Shown: positions 1 through 7,522 of the stretch, one piece after another
Numbering within the stretch: position 1 is the stretch's first letter
How the letters are laid out: the number at the start of each line of letters is the position of its first letter
NCBI GenBank assembly: GCA_947493455.1
Contig: CANLRB010000020.1
Span: 28,625 to 92,624, forward strand
Origin: an uncultured Pseudoalteromonas sp.
GTDB taxonomy: Bacteria > Pseudomonadota > Gammaproteobacteria > Enterobacterales > Alteromonadaceae
Length of the DNA: 64,000 nucleotides
Direction of reading: 5' to 3'
Translations under genes and position numbers: made by a program
Notes under the pieces: generated by a model
Seen by the model: the letters and a program-made list of their open reading frames with translations, nothing else
Told to the model about the DNA's origin: nothing
Databases searched by the model: none

Positions 1-1275
1 GGTGAACATTTATTAAACTTAATTAATGACATTCTCGATATGTCAAAAATTGAAGCAGGTGCTGCAAAATTACAATTGGAAAGTTTTGACCTAGGCGGTG
101 CACTCATTGAACTGGTCGATATGATGCGCATTCGAGCTGAATCGAAAGGGCTAGAGCTAAATTTAGATCAAAGTTCTAAATTTCCACGCTGCATCTATGG
201 CGACCTCGGTAAAATCAGGCAAATCCTAATCAATTTACTCAGTAATGCGATTAAATTTACAAATAACGGTAGCATAACCTTGTCACTGGATGCCGAACAC
301 ATTGGCAATTCCGACGATGTTATTATTAAGTTCATTGTAAAAGACACAGGCATCGGTATTGCCGCGAGTCAACAAGACACGATATTTAAACCGTTTGAAC
401 AAATAGACAACCAACAAAACACAAATACAGGTCAAAAAGGCACCGGACTCGGTATGGCAATCACCCAACAATTTGTTTCCTTGATGAAAGGCAATATTTA
501 TGTGGACAGCGAGCAGGGTCAAGGTTCTACTTTTTGTGTCGAATTGCCTGTCACTGTCTCACATGAACAACACACACTCACTTCGTCCAGTCATCAAAAA
601 ATAGTAGGTATAAGAAATCGACCGAATCCACTCAAGGTACTGATTGTTGAAGACCAAAAAGACAGTGCTCGACTTTTAGAACGGATCCTTCAGGCAATTG
701 GTATAGAAACAAAAATTGCTGAAAATGGTCAAATTGCAATCACCTTATTTGAACAGTGGCAACCCCAGTTTATTTGGATGGATCGGCGCATGCCCATTAT
801 GGATGGACCGACCGCGACAGCAAAAATTCGTAGATTAGCAGGTGGTGAGCAAGTTAAAATAGTCGCGCTGACTGCATCCGCCTTGCAGGATGAAGCTGCC
901 AATATTATGCAATATGGTTTTGACAAGTTTCTTGCTAAACCCTACAAAATGGAAACCATCTACGACACAATGGCAGAACTACTTGAGCTTGATTATGAAT
1001 ATGAACGAGATCAAGAAGCAACAAAATCACACGCCGCAACAAATGACTTATCAAAAACAGTAATAACACCTGCGAGCTTGCAAGCATTATCACTGTCAGT
1101 ACGCAAACAATTATATGATGCCGCACTAGAGCTAGACTCAGAGAAAGTACTCCATGTTGCCAACACGATTGAAGCTGAAGATAAAGAACTTGCCAATCAT
1201 ATTATTTTTTATAGTGAGCAATTTAAATTTGAAGAACTGCTAAACTTACTAGAACCTTTACAGAATGACCTATAG
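1..1275 (+). CDS. Hybrid sensor histidine kinase, C-terminal part (truncated by window start)
   Basis: The reading frame is already open at base 1, so the N-terminal sensor part lies outside the window. What remains begins at the end of the histidine dimerisation domain (LINDILDMSKIEAG) and continues into a HATPase domain with the N box (NLLSNAIKFT), G1 box (DTGIGI) and G2 box (GTGLGMAI). A receiver domain follows, with its phospho-acceptor Asp in WMDRRMPIMDG and the conserved Lys in LAKPYK. The last 80 or so residues are helical and show no obvious HPt histidine motif. It should autophosphorylate and pass phosphate to its own receiver. It ends 25 bases before an HD-GYP regulator on the same strand, so the two are probably co-transcribed and may signal together. 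The stimulus cannot be read from this fragment. Confidence 0.9.
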   Translation, partial: GEHLLNLINDILDMSKIEAGAAKLQLESFDLGGALIELVDMMRIRAESKGLELNLDQSSKFPRCIYGDLGKIRQILINLLSNAIKFTNNGSITLSLDAEHIGNSDDVIIKFIVKDTGIGIAASQQDTIFKPFEQIDNQQNTNTGQKGTGLGMAITQQFVSLMKGNIYVDSEQGQGSTFCVELPVTVSHEQHTLTSSSHQKIVGIRNRPNPLKVLIVEDQKDSARLLERILQAIGIETKIAENGQIAITLFEQWQPQFIWMDRRMPIMDGPTATAKIRRLAGGEQVKIVALTASALQDEAANIMQYGFDKFLAKPYKMETIYDTMAELLELDYEYERDQEATKSHAATNDLSKTVITPASLQALSLSVRKQLYDAALELDSEKVLHVANTIEAEDKELANHIIFYSEQFKFEELLNLLEPLQNDL

Positions 1276-1300
1276 TGCAAGTCAAAGGAAATGAAAGCCG

Positions 1301-2386
1301 ATGTTGGAACAAGATGTACTCGTGATTGACGACGTTGAAGAAAATGTTCGTTTGCTGAGCGATATTTTAGCGCAGCAAGGTATTAATGTGAGACGCACGA
1401 CCTCCCCTGTCCTTGGCTTAAAATCAGCAAAGGCGAAACCGCCAAGTTTGATTTTACTTGATATTAAAATGCCGCAAATGGATGGTTTTGCCGTTTGCCA
1501 AGAGCTAAAACGTGATCCAGTGACCAATAAAATCCCTGTGATATTTATTACTGGTCTATCCGATTCAGAAAGTGTAGTAAAGGGATTTGACCTCGGCGGG
1601 GCCGATTTTATCGCCAAGCCATTTCGTGTACAAGAGGTGGTTTCTCGAGTTAAGACCCATTTGAAACTAAGAAGTTACGAAGTATCACTTGAACAAAAAG
1701 TTCTGCAAGCCACCCAGACTATCATCAATTTGAATCAAGAAATCGAAAACACACAGCGCGAGGTATTTTTAATTATGGGTACCATTGCTGAGGGACACAG
1801 CCGCGAAGTTGGGCTCCATGTTAAACGAGTCGCCGAAATGGCTTATCATTTGGCAAAATTTGCAGGCGCAAGCGAACAAGAAGCCGAAGACATATTATGG
1901 GGGGCACCGCTTCATGATCTTGGCAAAATTGCAATTCCAGATGCGATTTTACACAAACCAGCAAAGTTAAATGAAGATGAATGGGTAATCATGAAAACAC
2001 ACGCCGAGATGGGCTATAAAATGCTTAATGTATCAGATCGAACCATGTTAAAAACTGCAGCCACCATAGCTCATGAACATCACGAAAAATGGGATGGCAG
2101 CGGCTACCCAAGAGGTTTAAAAGGGGAAGCAATTTCACTGGCAGGCCGTGTCACAGCCTTGGCTGATGTGTTTGATGCGCTCGCTAACCAACGTTGCTAC
2201 AAACCAGCGTGGGAAATCGAAGACGTGTTGAATCATATAAAGGCGCAAAGCGGCCTTCACTTTGACCCGAGATTAGTCGATATTATGATAGAAAATATAG
2301 ATACCTTATATGAGCGTTGGAGCAATGTTAAAAATAACATGGACGAACTCTACGAAGGTCCATCACACCATTTTAAAGCACTCTAA
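1301..2386 (+). CDS. Response regulator with HD-GYP domain (predicted c-di-GMP phosphodiesterase)
   Basis: This 361-residue protein has an N-terminal receiver domain (acidic pocket VIDDVEEN, phospho-acceptor D54 in LLDIKMPQMDG, conserved Lys in AKPF). A short helical linker follows, then an HD-GYP domain from about residue 155. The HD pair is H205-D206 (LHDLGKI), further metal-ligand histidines lie in AHEHHEKWDGSGYP, and the GYP signature is at 268-270, so the domain appears catalytically intact. HD-GYP proteins of the RpfG type hydrolyse cyclic di-GMP. It follows the hybrid kinase by 25 bases with AAGGAAATG upstream of the ATG, which suggests that kinase controls it. The cellular output (biofilm, motility or other) is not shown by the sequence. 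Confidence 0.93.
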   Translation: MLEQDVLVIDDVEENVRLLSDILAQQGINVRRTTSPVLGLKSAKAKPPSLILLDIKMPQMDGFAVCQELKRDPVTNKIPVIFITGLSDSESVVKGFDLGGADFIAKPFRVQEVVSRVKTHLKLRSYEVSLEQKVLQATQTIINLNQEIENTQREVFLIMGTIAEGHSREVGLHVKRVAEMAYHLAKFAGASEQEAEDILWGAPLHDLGKIAIPDAILHKPAKLNEDEWVIMKTHAEMGYKMLNVSDRTMLKTAATIAHEHHEKWDGSGYPRGLKGEAISLAGRVTALADVFDALANQRCYKPAWEIEDVLNHIKAQSGLHFDPRLVDIMIENIDTLYERWSNVKNNMDELYEGPSHHFKAL

Positions 2387-2509
2387 TTTAGATTTTTCAT
2401 ATGCATCGAGTCACTAAGTTATTTCGCTTAACATAACCAAATTAATGTAAATTAAAAGTTGCAACTAGCGGTCTCGCTTGCGTAATATAAGGTATATTAT
2501 ATACGGGAT

Positions 2510-3916
2510 ATGTATTTCGAGATGTACAAAATAATAATCACATTCCTGCTCATTATTTTTTTACCTTGCTCTAGTTTTGCAAGCGCATTTAAAAAGCCGT
2601 CGCAGATCACCATATATATACCTGGTAATAAGGGCGGCGCATACCATCATACGGCAATGCAAATTAGTCGCTTTTTAACCAAAAAATATGATATTGATGT
2701 TAGATTTCAATTCGTTGTCGGCGCAGGTGGCGTTCTGGCACTAAATCAGTTTTTAAATGTTGCGGATCCCAACTCATCAATTTTGTTAGGCGGCAAATCT
2801 ATGATGGGTGCCGCCATATATAATAATTCATCTGAATCGATCACACGGGCGCTACCGCTTGCCAGGCTATTAGAAAAGCCATTAGCACTAGCCGTACCAA
2901 TAGACTCACCAATCAAAACACAGCAAGATTTTTTTAATTTACTTGAACTTGAACCCGAAGCAATTAAATGGGTTGGCGGCTCGGCCGGTGCAGCCGATTA
3001 TCAGTTTATTCAGAGGCTATACATCAAGTTAGGCCTCACTAACAACCAACTCAATTACTTTTCAGTGCCGGGCGGCGGCAACCAAGTTGCAACCGAATTA
3101 ATTGAAACGGGCTATACGGTGGCAATTAGCTCAATTGACGAATTTAATGATGCGCTCAACGCCAAAAAACTGCGTATCTTGGGATTGTCTTTTATTAATT
3201 CAAGTAATGCACACCTCCCACTCTTAGACAAACGCTATACTGAAGGTGAGTTTGTCGACTGGCATGGTGTGTTCTTATCACCGAATATAAACCCTGAAAT
3301 CAAAACGCAATTTACGCATTTATTTGCCACACTCGTTGCCGATGCGAATTGGCAGCAAGCACTTATCGATAATATGTGGTTAACCCGCTACCTTGAGTCG
3401 GACCCATTTACGCAATTTGTTACTGAACAGCAGCATTACGTGAAGTCACAATTCGATAAGATGAAAAAGGTCAGCTTGATGTATACCGATGCTGACGAGC
3501 AACTTCGTTCTGTAATGGCAAAGCCCTACCGAAGCGCGATTTATATCGGTTTAGTATGCATATTGTTGTGTATCTTCATATTGGTACTACGCTTCAATGG
3601 TTCGGAACGCGAACGCGCTCTGAATGAACGATTAAGCCAAGCAAACCAGCAAAAGCGAGAAGCAGAGCAAGAACTCGCCGAACGTGTGCACGGTGTGTCA
3701 GGGCACATCAATGATGAGTTTACGAAATGGCAACTCACTAAAGCAGAAAAAGAAGTCGGATTACTCCTTTTAAAAGGCCTTACCTTTAAAGAAATAGCCG
3801 AGGTACGCAGTAAAAGTGAACGAACAGTGCGCCAACAGGCCGGTGCTATTTACGCTAAATCAAGCCTCGCCAATCGCAATGACCTTGCTGCCTACTTTCT
3901 TGAAGACTTAATGTAA
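2510..3916 (+). CDS. TctC-like periplasmic domain fused to a membrane anchor and LuxR-type HTH (predicted transmembrane one-component regulator)
   Basis: This 468-residue protein has an unusual build. Residues 1-26 are a signal or anchor segment. Residues 30-320 match the TctC/Bug family of tricarboxylate-transporter binding proteins and resemble the neighbouring TctC-TctB protein: WVGGSAGAADYQF here against WGGGSAGGADHLF there, followed in both by a GGG turn. A membrane helix lies at about 343-361. A charged, probably coiled-coil stretch follows (364-395, rich in E, R, Q). The C-terminus (about 405-465) is a LuxR/GerE-type helix-turn-helix: LTKAEKEVGLLLLKGLTFKEIA, then SERTVRQQ. The inferred topology is a periplasmic ligand domain and a cytoplasmic DNA-binding domain. 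It lies tail to tail with tctA and probably controls that operon or the nearby TonB receptor. Neither ligand nor target is known. Confidence 0.85.
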   Translation: MYFEMYKIIITFLLIIFLPCSSFASAFKKPSQITIYIPGNKGGAYHHTAMQISRFLTKKYDIDVRFQFVVGAGGVLALNQFLNVADPNSSILLGGKSMMGAAIYNNSSESITRALPLARLLEKPLALAVPIDSPIKTQQDFFNLLELEPEAIKWVGGSAGAADYQFIQRLYIKLGLTNNQLNYFSVPGGGNQVATELIETGYTVAISSIDEFNDALNAKKLRILGLSFINSSNAHLPLLDKRYTEGEFVDWHGVFLSPNINPEIKTQFTHLFATLVADANWQQALIDNMWLTRYLESDPFTQFVTEQQHYVKSQFDKMKKVSLMYTDADEQLRSVMAKPYRSAIYIGLVCILLCIFILVLRFNGSERERALNERLSQANQQKREAEQELAERVHGVSGHINDEFTKWQLTKAEKEVGLLLLKGLTFKEIAEVRSKSERTVRQQAGAIYAKSSLANRNDLAAYFLEDLM

Positions 3917-3977
3917 ATTACTTTAGCTCAAAATCATCTGGACTCAGAATTGCAATGGCTACAAATTGACTCTGACT

Positions 3978-4013
3978 CGCTAGCCGAGCTAAGGCTCAAC
4001 AAGGCGGCTAGCG
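3978..4013 (+). repeat. Hairpin after the TctC-LuxR regulator gene
   Basis: Nine-base arms CGCTAGCCG (3978-3986) and CGGCTAGCG (4005-4013) pair perfectly around an 18-base loop that itself contains GAGC/GCTC. There is no T run after it, so it is not a standard intrinsic terminator. It may stabilise or end the regulator transcript. The rest of 3917-4213 holds only the tctA terminator below and no coding signal. Confidence 0.5.
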
Positions 4014-4142
4014 TTAATCGCATCAATTAGGCTATTTTACTGTATGTTCGCCTCACTCAAAATATAAGCCATTTAGGCGCAGAGTTTATATCACCTATAA
4101 TTACCCCTTCCGATGCAGTGCCTCATTAGCTGAGAAAAAGGC

Positions 4143-4171
4143 AAAAAAATAAGCAGCTAGGCTGCTTATTT
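4143..4171 (-). terminator. Intrinsic terminator of the tctCB-tctA operon
   Basis: On the minus strand an 11-base stem (AAATAAGCAGC pairing with GCTGCTTATTT, 3-base loop) is followed by a run of seven T. It lies about 40 bases after the tctA stop codon. Confidence 0.85.
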
Positions 4172-4213
4172 GGGGCTTTTCATCAACAAGGTAGTTAAGG
4201 AAAATCGTACAGA

Positions 4214-5716
4214 TTAGGTTGTTTTACGCCGTGTTTGCTTCATTAAAGAAATAACAAACGACAGTAGGATAATTGCCAAGAAACCCGCCGATATCGGGCG
4301 CTCTAAAAATATCATCAAGTCCCCACTCGATATCGAGAGTGTGCGACGAAACTCTTGCTCAATCAGTGGACCGAGCACAATACCAAGCAGTACAGGTGCA
4401 ACTGGGAAAGAGAGCTTTCTTAAACAAAATGCCAAAACGCCTAATATAACCACGATAAAGGCATCGCTTAGGCTTCCCTTTAAACTATAAGCACCTAAAA
4501 TTGAAAATACGATAACCGATGAATAGAGTAGTCCAGCGGGAATGCGCAGCAGCTTGGTCCACAAGCCTATAATCGGTAAGTTGATAACAACCAACAAAAT
4601 ATTTGCGATGTATAAACTAGCAATCAACCCCCAAACAAGGTCGCCACTATTTTGAAATAACAGCGGTCCCGGTTGCAGGCCATACATTTGAAATGCCACC
4701 AGCATCACTGCCGTAGTTGCAGAGCCGGGTATGCCAAGCGCCAATAACGGCACCATGCTACCACCCGCTGCGGCGTTATTGGCGGATTCTGGTGCCGCGA
4801 CGCCTTCAACAACACCACTGCCAAATTTATGTGGCTGCTTCGACAGCTTTTTCTCCACACCATAAGCCATAAATGCAGCGATTGTCCCTCCTGAACCCGG
4901 TAAAATACCGGCGAAAAAGCCAAGCACAGTGCCACGCAGCCAGGCAAAGCCAGAACGAATCCATTCAACCGTTGCCATCCCGAGTCGTGTTGTTTGACTA
5001 ATCGTTTGTGTTTGTTGTGATTTATCTTGTCCAGATAACGTCCAGATACTTTCACCGATGGCAAATAAACCAATACCAGCTAACACGATATTAATCCCGC
5101 TGTATAACTCCGGAATGCCAAATGTAATGCGCGATACACCAGTTTGCATATCGATCCCTATCATCGCTATGCCAATGCCTAAAAACGTAGAGAACAGCGA
5201 TTTACCTAAATTATTGCCGCCAATCGTTGCCACCATAATTAATGCAAGCAGCATTAAGGCAAAGTATTCAGGCGGACCAAAAAGTAGCGAAATTTCCACT
5301 AATGCAGGGGCTAATAGCATTAACATGAGCGTTGCGAATGTGCCGCCCACAAACGAACCAATAATCGCTGTCAACAACGCTGTACCCGCGCGCCCAGATT
5401 TAGCTAAAGGATGACCATCAAAAGTCGTTACAGCAGATGATGAGCACCCTGGGGTATTAACTAAAATAGCCGTCATTGCCCCACCATACATGGCACCGTA
5501 ATAGATCCCGCCAAACATGATAAACGCGGCGATCGGATCAAGACCAAATGTGAGGGGCAATAACAGCGAAATCGCAACCGCAGGGCCTAAGCCTGGCAAA
5601 ACGCCAACCGCAGTGCCAAGCAAGACGCCTATCATGCCGAACATTAAATTTTCAGGAGTTGCGGCAACCCCAAACCCGCTGCTTATATTCGTAAAAATAA
5701 TAGTTAGTGAATCCAT
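4214..5716 (-). CDS. tctA: Tripartite tricarboxylate transporter, large membrane subunit TctA
   Basis: This 500-residue, highly hydrophobic protein has the usual TctA length. Family hallmarks are the glycine- and proline-rich GVLPGLGPAVAISLLLP near the N-terminus, FGGIYYGAMYGG, and a second conserved block GILPGSGGTIAAFMAYG in the middle, with about twelve membrane segments. TctA is the inner-membrane pore of binding-protein-dependent secondary transporters that use ion gradients to take up tri- or dicarboxylates. The ATG follows TAGGAG and sits 8 bases after the tctC-tctB stop, so the two are translated from one operon. The substrate cannot be told from sequence; citrate and aromatic acids are among known TTT substrates. 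Confidence 0.95.
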   Translation of the reverse strand: MDSLTIIFTNISSGFGVAATPENLMFGMIGVLLGTAVGVLPGLGPAVAISLLLPLTFGLDPIAAFIMFGGIYYGAMYGGAMTAILVNTPGCSSSAVTTFDGHPLAKSGRAGTALLTAIIGSFVGGTFATLMLMLLAPALVEISLLFGPPEYFALMLLALIMVATIGGNNLGKSLFSTFLGIGIAMIGIDMQTGVSRITFGIPELYSGINIVLAGIGLFAIGESIWTLSGQDKSQQTQTISQTTRLGMATVEWIRSGFAWLRGTVLGFFAGILPGSGGTIAAFMAYGVEKKLSKQPHKFGSGVVEGVAAPESANNAAAGGSMVPLLALGIPGSATTAVMLVAFQMYGLQPGPLLFQNSGDLVWGLIASLYIANILLVVINLPIIGLWTKLLRIPAGLLYSSVIVFSILGAYSLKGSLSDAFIVVILGVLAFCLRKLSFPVAPVLLGIVLGPLIEQEFRRTLSISSGDLMIFLERPISAGFLAIILLSFVISLMKQTRRKTT

Positions 5717-5724
5717 AATTACTC

Positions 5725-7167
5725 CTATGGCACTAAAACGTTTAGAAAGTTTTCAAATACCAAGGTGATCACCAAGGTGAGAACAACGCCGACGGCAAAG
5801 TTTTGTGCGTGTTTCGACGAGCCCAGTTGCATCGCTAGCGCAGGAATTAACAGTGGCGTAACAAAAATAAACCCTATCCAACGAAGTCCTATTAAATAGC
5901 ACACTAATATCGCGGTAATTTTGAGCAAGGGCAGAAACGATGCTTGCCATTCACTGCGTGGTAACATCAACTCGCCCCGTCGGTAGGCACTTATTGCTAT
6001 CCATATTCCGCTTAGCAATAAGCCGACTCCTGCAATACTTGGGAAAAAGTAAGGGCCCACAGCAGCATAACCTTTGCCTCCTTCGCCCAACCCACTGCGT
6101 TCAACAATTCGTTGTGTCTGCTGTTTATCGTCCGCAATAAAACGCGCGAATTCATCACCGACTAAAAAGCTGTCTTGCCAGTTATTTCGTTTTAAAATCT
6201 GTCGCCATGTTTGCGAGTTTCGAGCATGAGTAATTAATTCAATTAGATAATGCTTTTGTTCTTCACTGATATTCGGTGCAGCGACCAATGCGCGCCAGTT
6301 GGCATAAACAACATCAATGCCGATTTCATGAAAGGTTGCGATATTGGGGTTGACGACGCGCTCCTGCGACGACACCCCAAGGAGCTTAACTCGTTTCGCT
6401 TCAACTAAACCACCCCATTCAGAGTAACCTGATACACCGATAGTGACTTGTCCGCCCATCAGTGCAGCGGTTGCTTCACCGCCACCGGTAAACGCGACAT
6501 AATTAATTTTACTTGGGTCGACACCCATTTTTTCGGCAAGTAAATTAACAAAAAGATGATCAGCCCCACCAGCTGAGCCCCCTCCCCAAACGATGGATTC
6601 GGGCGACTTTTTAAATGCTGCCATCAGCTGCTCTAGATTATTGTAAGGCGAGTTAAATGGTACCCCAATCGCTTGATACTCTGAGGTTAAACGGGCAATG
6701 GGAGTGGTATCAGCTAAATCAAACTCACTATTATGCATGATCGTCGCACCTGTCATGCCAAAGCCAGTGACCATTAATTTGTATGGGTCACCATTGTAGC
6801 GAGATACTAACTCTGACAAAGCAATAATTCCGCCAGCACCGCCCCGGTTAACAACCTCTATCGAAACGGGTGCGAGTTTTTCTTGGCCAATTGCGCGCTG
6901 CATAAATCGACCGAGCTGATCCCAACCGCCGCCAGGATTCGATGGCACTGTGACCATGATTGGCCGCGCTGGTTGCCAACCCGGATTTTTACTTGAATTC
7001 GACATCGCCTGAGGGCATACGCACAACATCAGTAATGCACAAAAAGATGTCGTAACGTTTTTGAGAGTCTGTTTTTTTAATTGATTTACCCTTAACAGCG
7101 GTAAAATTATTCTTGTTATATTATACAAAGCAAGTTCTCGCTTATTGACTATAAATGACAAACCCAA
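5725..7167 (-). CDS. Fused TctC-TctB protein of the tripartite tricarboxylate transporter
   Basis: Residues about 30-355 are a TctC/Bug-type periplasmic binding protein: a signal sequence (SFCALLMLCVCPQAMS), then ITVTVPSNPGGGWD-like and WGGGSAGGADH blocks. Residues 371-480 carry four predicted membrane helices (about 375-392, 410-428, 430-447, 456-472) typical of the small subunit TctB. Binding protein and small membrane subunit, normally separate genes, are therefore one polypeptide with the binding domain tethered outside the inner membrane. The start is uncertain: the frame opens at a TTG at 7165-7167, the signal sequence begins about 30 codons later, and the first in-frame ATG would cut into the signal peptide. 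tctA follows after 8 bases, and a homologous TctC domain forms the sensor half of the nearby regulator. Confidence 0.9.
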   Translation of the reverse strand: MGLSFIVNKRELALYNITRIILPLLRVNQLKKQTLKNVTTSFCALLMLCVCPQAMSNSSKNPGWQPARPIMVTVPSNPGGGWDQLGRFMQRAIGQEKLAPVSIEVVNRGGAGGIIALSELVSRYNGDPYKLMVTGFGMTGATIMHNSEFDLADTTPIARLTSEYQAIGVPFNSPYNNLEQLMAAFKKSPESIVWGGGSAGGADHLFVNLLAEKMGVDPSKINYVAFTGGGEATAALMGGQVTIGVSGYSEWGGLVEAKRVKLLGVSSQERVVNPNIATFHEIGIDVVYANWRALVAAPNISEEQKHYLIELITHARNSQTWRQILKRNNWQDSFLVGDEFARFIADDKQQTQRIVERSGLGEGGKGYAAVGPYFFPSIAGVGLLLSGIWIAISAYRRGELMLPRSEWQASFLPLLKITAILVCYLIGLRWIGFIFVTPLLIPALAMQLGSSKHAQNFAVGVVLTLVITLVFENFLNVLVP

Positions 7168-7522
7168 TTAACAATTTTATTCAACTTGCTATGCACTAGT
7201 CGGCATTGACATAACCGCTTAGTGACATAAATTAGGCTGAGATAATTTGCTAATCTTCGAATCTTAAAATAAGCTTTAGATGCACTGAAAACATCAGACA
7301 AGCGACTTAAAAAGATAAATAACGCCTATCCGTCAAACCACTTACAAAACACCTAACAAACTGTTTTTATTAGAATATATTTGTCACGTCTTTTGACGGA
7401 TAGTAAAAATATAAAATTCGGGCAGGCTGTACTGTGACGATGTAAATCATCATGCATATAACAATAAATAAAACATTCATTCAGGCGGTATTACATTGAG
7501 CGAATGTGAGAGGGAACAATAC
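7168..7522. promoter_or_regulatory. Divergent control region between the TTT operon and the TonB receptor
   Basis: This 355-base AT-rich gap separates two divergently transcribed units. Its main feature is a perfect 12-base inverted repeat with arms at 7326-7337 and 7392-7403. I see no convincing small gene. The 5' untranslated stretch of the receptor gene (about 7415-7522) carries no clear structure. Confidence 0.6.
7326..7403. promoter_or_regulatory. Widely spaced perfect 12-bp inverted repeat (operator candidate)
   Basis: CTATCCGTCAAA at 7326-7337 and its exact reverse complement TTTGACGGATAG at 7392-7403 are separated by 54 bases, about six helical turns from centre to centre. The right arm falls in the 17-base spacer of a possible promoter for the downstream receptor: -35 TTGTCA at 7381-7386 and a weak -10 TAAAAA at 7404-7409. 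A bound protein there would be expected to block RNA polymerase. The repeat is seen directly; the promoter and the role are inferred. Confidence 0.5.
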
